From Bacteroidota bacterium (GTDB lineage Bacteria; Bacteroidota; Bacteroidia; Chitinophagales; Saprospiraceae): 64,000 nt of DNA. The stretch covers positions 1-64,000 of the forward strand of contig JAKQHS010000061.1 in assembly GCA_029557915.1 (NCBI GenBank). The letters are read 5' to 3'. This document shows, in pieces, positions 45,102-54,201 of this stretch. The notes under the pieces were generated by a model. It was given only the letters and a program-made list of their open reading frames with translations, did no database searches and had not been told where the DNA came from. Position numbers and translations under genes: made by a program. How positions within the stretch are numbered: the stretch's first letter is position 1; every line of letters begins with the position of its first letter.

Positions 45102-46105
45102 GATAGTGATTTCCGGGCCAGTTCCCGGTACAGTTCGAAATATTGGCCGGCAATGAGGTTCCCGTTAAATCGTTTCACATTGTCAAATCCATTCCTGATT
45201 AATTGATTCCTGTAATCCGGATCAGCAATCACCTTCCGGAAACCATTGCGAATGGATTCAATATCCCAGGGGTCCACCAGGCAAGCGGCATCCGCAGCTA
45301 TCTCCGGCATCGAGGAGGTATTTCCCGTAACCACGACCCGGCCCGTGGCATTTCCTTCGAGGATTGGCATGCCAAAACCTTCCACCGTGGAGGCAAAGGA
45401 TACGATGTCGCAGGATTTATACAAGTCAAACACTTCCGCATCCGTATCCACCCTGTCAATATGTTCGTATTCCAGTTTATGTTTTTTCAACAACGCGGAA
45501 TGCGCTTCCGTCAGCGGGCCAAGGATGCGATAACGGCAGGATAATCCTTCCAGGGCGGGTATGATCCTTTCCAGGTTTTTATTCCGGGCCGTGCCGACCT
45601 GCAATATCAATGGCCTGGCCTCATTAAATGGCTTCTCGCTGGGACGGTACAGGTCGGGGATATTTACATAAATCACCCTGATCCTGGCCGGATCGTAATG
45701 GATGTGCTGCAACAGATCATCCCGGGTCGCCAATGAAATCACGGTGATAAAAGCCGCTTTTTTCGCAGGAAGGGTAAACCAGAAATACTTAAACAGTTTT
45801 AACCTGATGCCGCTCAGTTCTTTAAGCCTTCCGCAATCGAGTATGGTCAGCAAGGTCTTTTTCCGGTTCATCAAAAGGGTCAAAAAATGCACATCGCCGG
45901 TCACATGGTTTACCTGTTTTTGCGAAAAAGCCGCTTCGATGACATTATAGATCCTGCGCCAGAGGCCTCTGGACTCAAACCGGGATATTTTGAGATTTAT
46001 CCGGATATCGGCAGGCGCCAGTTCGCGGATACTTTTAAAATAACTTTCAAGACTGTAGTTGCCGAAGGGCCTGGGTTTTCGTTGAAAATGGACCACTTCT
46101 GTCAT
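45098..46105 (-). CDS. Family 4 glycosyltransferase
   Basis: 335 residues from ATG 46105 (MTEVVHFQRKP), which overlaps the Gmd-like gene's stop by 4 bases; an earlier start at 46198 would lie inside that gene. GT4 motifs: HVTGDVHFLTLL, ISLATRDDLLQH, QVGTARNKNLERIIPAL, and EGFGMPILEGNATGRVVVTG (E-G-F-G...E donor site). Probably transfers a mannose-type or uronic sugar; unproven. Confidence 0.87.
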   Translation of the reverse strand: MTEVVHFQRKPRPFGNYSLESYFKSIRELAPADIRINLKISRFESRGLWRRIYNVIEAAFSQKQVNHVTGDVHFLTLLMNRKKTLLTILDCGRLKELSGIRLKLFKYFWFTLPAKKAAFITVISLATRDDLLQHIHYDPARIRVIYVNIPDLYRPSEKPFNEARPLILQVGTARNKNLERIIPALEGLSCRYRILGPLTEAHSALLKKHKLEYEHIDRVDTDAEVFDLYKSCDIVSFASTVEGFGMPILEGNATGRVVVTGNTSSMPEIAADAACLVDPWDIESIRNGFRKVIADPDYRNQLIRNGFDNVKRFNGNLIAGQYFELYRELARKSLS

Positions 46106-47139
46106 GCCTTCCTGTGGGCTGATTCCCAATGGATAAAATCGATTTCGTCCTCTATAAGTTTCGCGATCAATTCGTCGTTGGACAGCTCGTATTTCCATCC
46201 CAGTTCCAGCCTTGCCTTGGAAGGATCGCCATAGATTTCAAAGAGTTCGTTGGGGCGGTACAGCGCCGGATCGGTTTTGACATACCGCTCCTTGTCAAGC
46301 CCGAGCCGGTTGCAAGCCTTGTCGATCAGGTCATCGAGGGACATGACATTCCCGGAACAAACCAGGAAATCATCGGCAGAATGGTGCTGTAAAATACGGT
46401 GCATGGCTGCCACATAATAAGGCGCGTAACCCCAGTCCCTGCGGATGGCCGTATTGCCCACCGTCAAAGGCTGATCTGTCCATTGCAGCTTTATTTTCAC
46501 CAGGTGGTTGATGATTTTTTTTACCACGTAATTCATGCCACGGAGCGCCGATTCATGATTGAACAGGATCCCATTGGCTGCAAACATTTTCCGGGCTTCC
46601 CGGTAATTGACCACCAACCAATGGGCCGCAGCCTTCGAAATGCCGTAAGGGCTGGCCGGATGGAACATCAGGTTTTCTCTGAGGGGCAGTTTATTCCTGT
46701 CAATGTTTCCAAACATTTCGCTGCTGGAAGCCTGGTAGAATTTAACGGCTTTGTTGGTTTCCAGGATGGCTTCAAGCCAGGACAAAACGCTCAGAATATT
46801 GAATTGTACCGTGGCATAGGGTTGCTCAAAAGAAAGGCCGACCGAACTCTGCGCGGCCAGGTTGTACACTTCTTCCGGACGGACTTCTTCCAGGATGCCG
46901 ACCAGGCTTGCCCTATCCATTTCCCGACATTCAATGAGCCGGACCTGGTCCAGGATGCCCAGGTATTTGAGCCTGAAATCCTGGAAAGTGGTGAGAGACC
47001 GGGTAATGCCGGTCACCCGGTAACCCAATGATATCAGGTATTTAGCGAGGTAGGCGCCGTCCTGGCCTCCGATGCCGGTGATGATTGCCGTCCGGGTTGT
47101 TGAATTGTTGAATTGTCGAATTGTCGAATTGCTTTGCAA
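46102..47139 (-). CDS. Second GDP-mannose 4,6-dehydratase-like sugar-nucleotide enzyme
   Basis: 345 residues from TTG 47139. The first 15 residues (QSNSTIRQFNNSTT) translate an 8-base repeat (ATTCGACA/ATTCAACA) and are not conserved; no ATG or GTG occurs between them and the true beginning TAIITGIGGQDGAYL. Active-site motifs: SSSEMFG at 138-144, Y165-x3-K169 (YGISK), [14 protein letters not shown] and RDWGYAPYYV. The subfamily differs from gmd at 16826 and could make another 6-deoxy or 4-keto sugar. Start codon uncertain. Confidence 0.82.
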   Translation of the reverse strand: MQSNSTIRQFNNSTTRTAIITGIGGQDGAYLAKYLISLGYRVTGITRSLTTFQDFRLKYLGILDQVRLIECREMDRASLVGILEEVRPEEVYNLAAQSSVGLSFEQPYATVQFNILSVLSWLEAILETNKAVKFYQASSSEMFGNIDRNKLPLRENLMFHPASPYGISKAAAHWLVVNYREARKMFAANGILFNHESALRGMNYVVKKIINHLVKIKLQWTDQPLTVGNTAIRRDWGYAPYYVAAMHRILQHHSADDFLVCSGNVMSLDDLIDKACNRLGLDKERYVKTDPALYRPNELFEIYGDPSKARLELGWKYELSNDELIAKLIEDEIDFIHWESAHRKA

Positions 47140-47225
47140 GTATAATTATCAGATATGTTGTTTCATGATATGCTGCCGGGAGCCATTGCCCCAGCTTCCA
47201 GCTCCTATCTTCCAGCTTCTAACTC
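47140..47225. repeat. Inverted copy of GGAAGCT-type repeat unit
   Basis: The gap between the Gmd-like gene and asnB carries CCCCAGCTTCCAGC, CTTCCAGCTTCTAACTCC and a core GCCGGGAGCCATTGCCCC (about 47174-47191). This is the reverse complement of the TTGGGGCGATGGCTCCTGG core at 18856. The tract continues into the last codons of asnB. Confidence 0.75.
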
Positions 47226-49004
47226 CTAACTCCTAGCTTCCAACTTCCAGCTTCCTGCCATTTTGATCGCCCAATACCGGGCCCAGCTGAGCCTGCCCTG
47301 CTTAAACGCCTGAAAGTATTTTTCCTCCTTAGGGGTCTGGGGCCTGACCTGCTCACTTGTTTTCATCCATAATTCAAAAGGAAGGGTGAATCCCTGTTTG
47401 GGCCGGTTCCAAATGGCTTCGGGCAGAATATCTTTACAGGATTCAATGAGCAGAAATTTAGGCTGTCCGGGTTTGAACCGGATATCGGAGGGCATTGTAT
47501 TGACCAGTTCTACAAATTCCTTGTCGAGAAAAGGCACCCGGATCTCCAGGCTATGCCACATGCTCATATAATCTGCATCTTTCAGCAATTGGTTGTGCAT
47601 ATAGGCATGGTATTCGAGCCAACTGGCTTTTTCCAACCGGTCCTCCCCGTTCCAGGAGGCCGTCTGCATGCTGTCGAGCTGGTGTCGGACCTCTGTTTCA
47701 TCCGCTTCCAGGATGTCCGCTATCCGGTCTATGGTATGTAATCCCCGGTAAAACAAATATTCTCCGGTGCTGTTTTTTAAAGTCGCAAATTTTATTTTAC
47801 GGTAACGGTCCGAAGTCCCGAGCGTTGCTAATTCCAGAACAGGGCCAGGACATTTTACCAGCCATTGCCACCAACTGGAATTCTTCACGGAAGGATAACC
47901 TCCAAACAATTCATCAGCACCGATTCCTGAGAGCACCGATTTGAGCCCGGCCCGGTGCGCATAGCCGGATATCATATACACATTGATCGCGTCGGTACTC
48001 GGCTGATCCATGGCTCGCAGCGCATCGGGCAGTTGCAGATCGAAATCCGCGGAGGTTACGACATATTCATGATGCCTGGAGCCGGCCATTTGAACTACCT
48101 GGTCCTGGTATTTTTTTTCGGAATATCCGGATTCGTTAAAGTGGACGGAGAGGGTATGCAAATGCTCCTTTACCCAGGGTTTTGCCAGGAGGGTCAACAG
48201 GCTTGAATCAATGCCTCCACTAAGGAAGATGCCCAATGGGGCGTCTGAGATCAGGTGCCTTCGAATCGCCTGTTCCAGGGTCGAGCGGACCCTTAAAGCC
48301 GCTTCACCGGGTGCAACCTTTTCTTTTATATCATGACCGGGAATAAAGCTATGCAGCTTAATCCTGGACTGGCCGATTTCAAACTCCAGTATGGAACCTT
48401 TAGCCAGGGATTGAACCTGTTGCAGTGTCGTGCGGGGGGCAGGGATATGGCCGAAGGCCAGGAAAAAGATTTTCCAGTTTTTGTCTTCAGGCCAGTCCGG
48501 CTGCAGGGCCCGGAATGCCTTGATCTCAGAAGCGAAATACAGGTTCCCGCCCCGGACAGCGTAGTACAGGGGCTTAATGCCGGCATGATCCCTGGCCAGG
48601 ATCATCGAATTTTTCCTTTTATCCCAGATCGCGAGGGCAAACATGCCGTTCAGCCTGCTGAAACCCATGTTACCCCATTGAAGGTATGCCTGCAGAATGA
48701 CTTCCGTGTCCGATCGCGTTTTAAATTTATGTCCAAGCGCGGTGAGTTCATCCCGCAACGCTACATAGTTGTACACCTCGCCGTTATAAATCAAATGGAC
48801 TTGTCCACCTTCATCCGACATGGGCTGGTGGCCCCCGGGGCCCAGGTCAATAATGGACAGCCGGTTGTGCCCAAGGTAAACCCGGGAATCTTCATCCACG
48901 AAGGTTCCCTGGTCATCAGGGCCGCCCCGGTACATACTGTCCCGCATCCGGATCAGATCGGTAAGCTTGAGACCGGGGTCAATAAAGCCAGCCAGGCGGC
49001 ACAT
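47226..49004 (-). CDS. asnB: Asparagine synthase-like amidotransferase
   Basis: 592 residues. N-terminal class II glutaminase with Cys2 exposed after Met removal (MCRLAGFID), NGEVYNY and RSDTEVILQAY. C-terminal synthetase with FLSGGIDSSLLTLLA (PP-loop) and ADELFGGYPS. In glycan loci such proteins often amidate uronic acids (WbpS-type) rather than making asparagine; here the UDP-diNAc-uronate pathway provides a plausible substrate. The last residues (GSWKLEARS) are read from the intergenic repeat, so the original stop has been replaced. ATG at 49004. Confidence 0.88.
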   Translation of the reverse strand: MCRLAGFIDPGLKLTDLIRMRDSMYRGGPDDQGTFVDEDSRVYLGHNRLSIIDLGPGGHQPMSDEGGQVHLIYNGEVYNYVALRDELTALGHKFKTRSDTEVILQAYLQWGNMGFSRLNGMFALAIWDKRKNSMILARDHAGIKPLYYAVRGGNLYFASEIKAFRALQPDWPEDKNWKIFFLAFGHIPAPRTTLQQVQSLAKGSILEFEIGQSRIKLHSFIPGHDIKEKVAPGEAALRVRSTLEQAIRRHLISDAPLGIFLSGGIDSSLLTLLAKPWVKEHLHTLSVHFNESGYSEKKYQDQVVQMAGSRHHEYVVTSADFDLQLPDALRAMDQPSTDAINVYMISGYAHRAGLKSVLSGIGADELFGGYPSVKNSSWWQWLVKCPGPVLELATLGTSDRYRKIKFATLKNSTGEYLFYRGLHTIDRIADILEADETEVRHQLDSMQTASWNGEDRLEKASWLEYHAYMHNQLLKDADYMSMWHSLEIRVPFLDKEFVELVNTMPSDIRFKPGQPKFLLIESCKDILPEAIWNRPKQGFTLPFELWMKTSEQVRPQTPKEEKYFQAFKQGRLSWARYWAIKMAGSWKLEARS

Positions 49005-49031
49005 TGGAGAATTAAATTAAAGAATTAAGAA

Positions 49032-49595
49032 TTAAGGTATGGGATGCACTTTGTCATTCTCCAGCCGGTAAAGCTGATTTGTTTCCGGACAAGTAGCCAA
49101 TCCCTGGTTATCGAAAAACAGTTTATGCCCGGCCCTGCTCATCCACCCTGCCTGGTATGCCGGATTACCGATGACCAGGGCATAGGGGGGAACGTCGCGG
49201 GTGACGACCGCCCCTGCACCGATGAAGGCATATTCCCCAATCTCTATCCCGCATAGGATGGTGGCATTGGCGCCGATGGTAGCTCCTTTACGGACCAGGG
49301 TTTTCTGATATTCATCTTTCCTTTCAATCGCGCTGCGGGGATTGATTACATTGGTAAAGACCATGGAGGGGCCGAGAAAAACTTCGTCTTCGCAGGTCAC
49401 TCCGGTATAGATGCTGACATTATTTTGCACTTTGACCCGGTCACCCAGCCGCACTCCGGGCATTACCACTACATTCTGCCCCAGGGAACATTCCTTTCCA
49501 ATCACACTTCCGGGCATGATATGGCAGAAATGCCAGATGCGCGTGCCTTCGCCGATGATAGCTCCGGGGTCGATGTAGGAGGAGGGATGGATCAT
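49032..49595 (-). CDS. wbpD: UDP-2-acetamido-3-amino-uronate N-acetyltransferase (WbpD/WlbB-like)
   Basis: 187 residues, left-handed beta-helix acetyltransferase: [21 protein letters not shown] (ends GEGTRI to GSVIG), [19 protein letters not shown], and the subfamily segment [23 protein letters not shown], ending [16 protein letters not shown]. WbpD acetylates the 3-amino group made by WbpE, giving UDP-GlcNAc3NAcA, with acetyl-CoA. ATG at 49595; asnB follows after 27 bases. Confidence 0.9.
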   Translation of the reverse strand: MIHPSSYIDPGAIIGEGTRIWHFCHIMPGSVIGKECSLGQNVVVMPGVRLGDRVKVQNNVSIYTGVTCEDEVFLGPSMVFTNVINPRSAIERKDEYQKTLVRKGATIGANATILCGIEIGEYAFIGAGAVVTRDVPPYALVIGNPAYQAGWMSRAGHKLFFDNQGLATCPETNQLYRLENDKVHPIP

Positions 49596-49719
49596 GGTTG
49601 AGGCTGAGGATGAGGTTGAGGCTAAGGCTAAGGTTGAGGTTGAGGCTAAGATTAAGATTGAGGGTGAGGTGGAGGTGGAGGTTGAGGTTGAGGTTAACGG
49701 CTCAACCTTAACCTTAACC
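49596..49719. repeat. GGTTGA hexamer tract, ending in inverted AACCTT copies
   Basis: Starting next to wbpD, about fifteen GGTTGAGG/GGCTAAGG/GGTGGAGG units run to 49695 and then reverse into CTCAACCTTAACCTTAACC (to about 49727). The same hexamer family occurs between wzm and wzt and on the other side of the four-helix-bundle gene, in inverted form. Confidence 0.92.
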
Positions 49720-50079
49720 TTAACCTTTTAGAGTTTTAATAATTTTATTCAATTCATGAATGACCTCATTTAAGGATTCGCAAATTTTATTTGTTTCCTC
49801 TTTTTTAAAATATTCAACTCTGAGCCCATATTCCAAACAATTCTGTGTTTCAAACGAAGAATCTCTGGAAACAATGTAATAATATGCTTTATCCCTATTA
49901 TTGTGCCTTCCAAATCCTTCCGCAATATTGTTTGATACGCTTAACGCCGCTCTTCTTATTTGCGAAGTAAGTCCATAATCCTCTGCACGAGGTAAAGATT
50001 TGGTAAGAATAAAAATTTCCGTGGCCACATGCATAGCTTTTTGCCAAACCAACATTTCTTTAAAGGTGATGTATTTCAT
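49720..50079 (-). CDS. Four-helix-bundle protein (S23-type)
   Basis: 119 residues from ATG 50079 ([16 protein letters not shown]). The open frame runs further upstream but translates the hexamer repeat as alternating Arg-Leu, so I exclude it. [19 protein letters not shown] and [14 protein letters not shown] are diagnostic for the family known from intervening sequences of 23S rRNA genes and widespread as free-standing genes. Function unknown. It is enclosed by hexamer tracts in opposite orientation and has no link to glycan synthesis. Confidence 0.88.
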   Translation of the reverse strand: MKYITFKEMLVWQKAMHVATEIFILTKSLPRAEDYGLTSQIRRAALSVSNNIAEGFGRHNNRDKAYYYIVSRDSSFETQNCLEYGLRVEYFKKEETNKICESLNEVIHELNKIIKTLKG

Positions 50080-50196
50080 AGTGTAGTGTTTTAAAATCCG
50101 TAAAATTTGCAAATATCCCAACCTTAACCTCAACCTCAACCTTAACCTCAACCTCAACCTCAACCTTAACCTTAACCTCTACCTTAACCTCTACCT
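50080..50196. repeat. AACCTC/AACCTT hexamer tract
   Basis: The sequence from about 50118 to 50205 is almost entirely AACCTC, AACCTT and TACCTC hexamers, the reverse complement of the units at 49596-49695. It lies in the leader of the four-helix-bundle gene and touches the stop of lhgO. Confidence 0.92.
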
Positions 50197-51390
50197 CTAC
50201 CCAAGCACCCGGTCTGCGATGGTCTTGCCGATCGACAAACTCGAGGTGGCAGCAGGTGAAGGCGCGTTGACCACATGGAGGAGCTGATCGTTTTCTCGGA
50301 ACAGGAAGTCCTCTACAAGGTTTCCCTGGCGGTCAACAGCCTGGGCCCTTACCCCGGACCCACCCGGTGCCAGGTCTTTGCTTTGTATTTCCGGTACCAA
50401 TTTCTGAAGTGCGTTTACAAAGGCCGGTTTGGACAGCGACCGGTACATTTCAAATATCCCGTCTTTCCAGTATTTGCCTGCCAGCTTTCTGAAACCGGGA
50501 TAGGACAGGGTATCCCAGGTGTCTTTCCAGTTGAAGATTTTCCAGTTATAGGCTTCACGGCCCAGGGCCCAAACCGCATTGGGTCCCGCTTCCACGCCCC
50601 CATGCACCAGGGATGTAAAATGCACCCCGAGGAATGGGAAATTGGGATTCGGTACCGGGTAGATCAGGGTTTTCACCAGGTGATACGCTTCGGGCCTTAG
50701 CGTATAATATTCTCCCCGGAAAGGCAGGATCCGAAGATCATAGGAAGGGTCCGTCATGCGGGCCAGACGATCAGAATGCAGGCCGCCGCAGGAGATCACC
50801 TGGCCGGCTTGCGTTTCTTCTTCAGCTGTTTTTACAGACCAACCTGAATCGTTTTTCTCAATCGTGGTGACCGGAGATCCGCAGATCACCCTGCCCCCCG
50901 CTTCTTCAATTTTTGATTTTAATTTCAGGGCCACCGATTTGTAGTCGATGATGCCCGCCTGGGGCACCCAGATGGCTTCGATACCCTCCGCGTGGGGTTC
51001 AATTTCCTTTAATTGGTCCCGGCCAATGAGCTCCAGGCCTTTCATATCGTTTTGAATTCCCCTTTCGTAGATTTTTTTAAGGCCGGGCCTTTCGGACTCT
51101 TCCGTGGCCACGATCACCTTGCCACAAATTCGATATGGGATGGCATGTTCATCACAAAATTGCAGCATCATTGCATAACCCCTCAGGCAGTTCAGGGCCT
51201 TTTTGCTGCCGGGGCGGTAATAGATGCCGGAATGGATCACTCCGCTGTTGTGACTGGTCTGGTGCATGGCCACGGACTTTTCCTTTTCATATACCCTGAC
51301 CCGGAGATCCGGTCTGGATTGCAACAACTGGTATGCTGTGGCCAGGCCGACAATACCACCGCCAATTATTGTCACGGATTCCTGAACCAT
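50197..51390 (-). CDS. lhgO: L-2-hydroxyglutarate oxidase
   Basis: 397 residues of the DAO/GlpD-type FAD oxidoreductase family. FAD-binding GGGIVGLATAYQL (10-22), then QTSHNSGVIHSGIYYRPGS (the LhgO/L2HGDH signature), VPQAGIIDYKSVA and GGSGVRAQAVDRQG near the C-terminus. It oxidises L-2-hydroxyglutarate to 2-oxoglutarate, passing electrons to quinone or oxygen. Such a gene is at first sight out of place, but it lies between wbpD and the WbpA-like gene, and WbpB-type enzymes produce 2-hydroxyglutarate. Recycling is therefore a plausible role. ATG at 51390. Confidence 0.9.
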   Translation of the reverse strand: MVQESVTIIGGGIVGLATAYQLLQSRPDLRVRVYEKEKSVAMHQTSHNSGVIHSGIYYRPGSKKALNCLRGYAMMLQFCDEHAIPYRICGKVIVATEESERPGLKKIYERGIQNDMKGLELIGRDQLKEIEPHAEGIEAIWVPQAGIIDYKSVALKLKSKIEEAGGRVICGSPVTTIEKNDSGWSVKTAEEETQAGQVISCGGLHSDRLARMTDPSYDLRILPFRGEYYTLRPEAYHLVKTLIYPVPNPNFPFLGVHFTSLVHGGVEAGPNAVWALGREAYNWKIFNWKDTWDTLSYPGFRKLAGKYWKDGIFEMYRSLSKPAFVNALQKLVPEIQSKDLAPGGSGVRAQAVDRQGNLVEDFLFRENDQLLHVVNAPSPAATSSLSIGKTIADRVLG

Positions 51391-51482
51391 TTATGTGTGA
51401 AATAAAGAATTAAAGAAATTAAGAATTAATAAATTAAGGGAGAGTTCTTAATTCTTTAATCCCTTTAATTTTTTTAATCAAT

Positions 51483-52775
51483 CTAAAGTTTCCAATACTC
51501 AAAGCCCTCCCGCCATTCATAAATGATTCCCTTGAGATCCAGCAGGAGTGGGAAGGCCGGGTCGAGCAGGTCTTTATAATACTGGACCGGATTCGATTGA
51601 AACTGCCGGTGGGCCACGGCGACGATGACGGCATCATATACCGGGGTTTCCCGGCTGCTCAATTCGAAGCCATATTCCCGGGAGAAAGCCCCGGGGTCCA
51701 CATTGGGATCCACGGCCTCCACCTGGAGAGAATACTCAAGAAGTTCGTGGATCAAATCGGATACTTTTGAATTGCGGATATCCGAAACGTTTTCTTTGAA
51801 GGTGACGCCCAGGATCAGCACCCGGCAGTTTATAGGATTCTTTCCGGCGGCGAGCAGTTTCTGCACCAGTTTTTTTGCGATATAAGCCGGCATCTCATCG
51901 TTGATCCGCCTTCCGGAGGCGATGACCTGGGGTTCCAATCCGAGCGCCTTCGCCTTATGCAAAAGGTAATAGGGATCCACCCCGATGCAATGGCCACCCA
52001 CCAGCCCTGGATAAAATTTTATAAAATTCCATTTGGTAGCCGCGGCTTCAATCACCTCATGGGTATCGATTTCCATCAAGTCGAAGAGGATGGAAAGTTC
52101 ATTCATCAGCGAAATGTTCAGGTCGCGCTGGATGTTTTCAATGACCTTTGCGGCTTCCGCCACTTTAATGGAAGGAGCCTGGTGCAAACCCGCATGGATG
52201 ATGCTTCCATACAATGCGGTGATATTCTCCAGGGCTTCCTCATCCGATCCCGAGACTATTTTCAAGATGGAAGCCAGGGGCCTCGTTTTGTCTCCCGGGT
52301 TGATCCGTTCCGGCGAATATCCCGCTTTAAAATCCTGGTTCAGGCGAAGTCCGGATACCTCTTCGATGACAGGGATACATTCTTCTTCGGTACAGCCGGG
52401 ATAGACCGTAGATTCAAAGATCACGTAGTCCCCGGGTTTGATCACCTGGCCGATAAAACCGGAGGCGGTGCGCAGGGGTTTGAGGTCGGGCACTTTGTTT
52501 TCATCGATATCCGTCGGCACCGCGACGATATAAACCTGACAGTCGCGGAGGTCATCCAGGACGGAAGTAAAGAGGATGTCCCGGCCTTCAAAGTCAGCCG
52601 CGCGGACTTCACCGGACGGGTCCTCTTTTCCCTGCATCAATGCCACCCGGTCCGGATTGATGTCAAAACCGATGACCCGGAAACGCCTTGCAAACTCGAG
52701 CGCCAGCGGAAGGCCGACATAACCGAGGCCAAGGACGGCAATGGTGGAGTCTTTGTTTTTTACAGATTCAAACAT
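51483..52775 (-). CDS. wbpA: UDP-N-acetylhexosamine 6-dehydrogenase (WbpA/TviB-like)
   Basis: 430 residues. NAD site VLGLGYVGLPLALEFARRF, then FESTVYPGCTEEECIPVIE, and catalytic Cys near residue 263 in LVGGHCIGVDPYYL, with GVTFKENVSDIRNSKV in the C-terminal domain. These match the UDP-HexNAc branch (TviB, WbpA, WbpO) rather than UDP-glucose dehydrogenase, which is separately present at 55341. It oxidises C6 of UDP-GlcNAc twice to the uronate, the first step of the diacetamido-uronate pathway. ATG at 52775. The gap to lhgO is an AT-rich repeat. Confidence 0.9.
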   Translation of the reverse strand: MFESVKNKDSTIAVLGLGYVGLPLALEFARRFRVIGFDINPDRVALMQGKEDPSGEVRAADFEGRDILFTSVLDDLRDCQVYIVAVPTDIDENKVPDLKPLRTASGFIGQVIKPGDYVIFESTVYPGCTEEECIPVIEEVSGLRLNQDFKAGYSPERINPGDKTRPLASILKIVSGSDEEALENITALYGSIIHAGLHQAPSIKVAEAAKVIENIQRDLNISLMNELSILFDLMEIDTHEVIEAAATKWNFIKFYPGLVGGHCIGVDPYYLLHKAKALGLEPQVIASGRRINDEMPAYIAKKLVQKLLAAGKNPINCRVLILGVTFKENVSDIRNSKVSDLIHELLEYSLQVEAVDPNVDPGAFSREYGFELSSRETPVYDAVIVAVAHRQFQSNPVQYYKDLLDPAFPLLLDLKGIIYEWREGFEYWKL

Positions 52776-52783
52776 CGACAGGG

Positions 52784-54112
52784 TCAGGTATAAATCAATT
52801 CCTCAAATCCGTTCAATAAGGGATGATGCACCAGGTTGTTATGCCATAAGGTGACCCATTCTCCCCCGTGTTTTTTACATTGGTCCTTCAGCCTGGTCAA
52901 TCCGGAGTCCACCGGTTTTTTCTGGTAAAAAACCAGGGTCGCATCCATCAGCAGCAGGGGCTTTTCCCGAAGGCGAAGCTTTTTCCTTTCAAGGCAATCA
53001 TATACGGTGAAAGTGTAACAGGTCCCGCAACGGAATCCCGGTTGGCCCGAATAAGCCAGTGAACTCTCCCATTCGAAACCTGCCTGATCCCATAACCTCC
53101 AGGTAAAGGGTACCCTGAACCGCATGAAATGCTGGCGGCCGCTTTTAATTTTTTGACGGACGAGGTTTTGCAGTTCAGCCAGTTCCTGATTAAAAGGTTC
53201 AGGTTCCAGGTATCGGTTATAACCCGGGTGAAAACCAATGGAGTGACCAGCATCCTCCACGGAACGGATCAGAGAGACCAGTCTGTGGTCCTGGCTGGAC
53301 AAGGCTTCGTCGTACTTGCTGCTGCGGCTTATTAAAAAATTAAAATAAACTTTCAAGCCATACCTTTCCGCGAGGTCCAGCATATATTGGTGCTGATCGA
53401 AAGGATCAGGCTGGTTGAAGAAACGGGTCCGGACCAAGCTGCCGAGGTTATCGGAAAACATCCTGAGGTCCCGTCTTTTCAAGAGGTCCCCACCCAGATG
53501 CTTCAGGCTGGTATACCAGTCCGGCCATTGATAAGGTTGGTCCACATCGTGGGTGACCACCGGGGTATACATATGATGTTTTCTTTTACCGACATAACCC
53601 GCTTTCAAAAGGAGCAGCCAGAGCAGGTCGGCGTATTCATTGACTACCGGCCTGTCGAGAAACTGATAACGAAAAGCCAGGGAAAGCGAAGCGGTTGACC
53701 GGTCGTGTTCATCCTTCTGATCGTCCACGACCTCTTCCCAGCGGCTGAGCATAAAATAAGTGGAAGCGATGAGGTCTGCATGAAGGACATAAGCCTCCCG
53801 GGTGTCCTCCAATATTCCTTCGCCATAGATCACCGGCAGGTTTTTTAATGACCATTCCGGGTCAGACCAGGACATGATCGCGCCGGGTATTGCTTCTTTC
53901 CTGATATAACCTTCCGATTCTTCGTACCGGATGAAAAACTGATTTTTGATGATTATCGTTTTCAGGCCCGGTCCTCTGATCTCGAAATCCTTTAATCCCG
54001 CATCCATCCTGAAACTGCAGGAAAGGTCCAGGAATTCTTCCAGCAGGATTTCAAAAGTATATTTTGTTTCCGGATAAAATTTTTGGGGAAGGCAGATTTC
54101 GAGCAATGTCAA
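52784..54112 (-). CDS. Polysaccharide-deacetylase-like protein with N-terminal DUF7033-like domain
   Basis: 442 residues. The N-terminal 170 residues form an uncharacterised domain (VIYGEGILEDTREAYVLHADLIASTYF is represented here by VIYGEG and ASTYFMLSRWEE). A NodB-like barrel follows, with VVTHDVDQPYQW (D189/D191) and HSIGFHPGY (H290, H295) as metal ligands. No signal peptide is seen, so a cytoplasmic or unconventional location is possible. It may deacetylate a lipid-linked sugar. TTG at 54112 is used as start; it is 9 bases upstream of wbpA. Confidence 0.75.
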   Translation of the reverse strand: MTLLEICLPQKFYPETKYTFEILLEEFLDLSCSFRMDAGLKDFEIRGPGLKTIIIKNQFFIRYEESEGYIRKEAIPGAIMSWSDPEWSLKNLPVIYGEGILEDTREAYVLHADLIASTYFMLSRWEEVVDDQKDEHDRSTASLSLAFRYQFLDRPVVNEYADLLWLLLLKAGYVGKRKHHMYTPVVTHDVDQPYQWPDWYTSLKHLGGDLLKRRDLRMFSDNLGSLVRTRFFNQPDPFDQHQYMLDLAERYGLKVYFNFLISRSSKYDEALSSQDHRLVSLIRSVEDAGHSIGFHPGYNRYLEPEPFNQELAELQNLVRQKIKSGRQHFMRFRVPFTWRLWDQAGFEWESSLAYSGQPGFRCGTCYTFTVYDCLERKKLRLREKPLLLMDATLVFYQKKPVDSGLTRLKDQCKKHGGEWVTLWHNNLVHHPLLNGFEELIYT

Positions 54113-54201
54113 TCAGTTTTCATAGGTTAGGCTGTGATCTCCGTGCGTTATTTGCATTTTGCTCCCTTCGCCGTTCGCCTTTCTCCCTTCGCCCTTCAAT
54201 A
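54113..54201. repeat. Spacer with CTTCGCC-type short repeats
   Basis: The segment contains CTCCCTTCGCCGTTCGCCTTTCTCCCTTCGCCCTTC (54170-54198; ends CTCCCTTCGCC and TTCGCCCTTC), a degenerate 7-8 base repeat. No gene; the gap is 89 bases. Confidence 0.55.
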
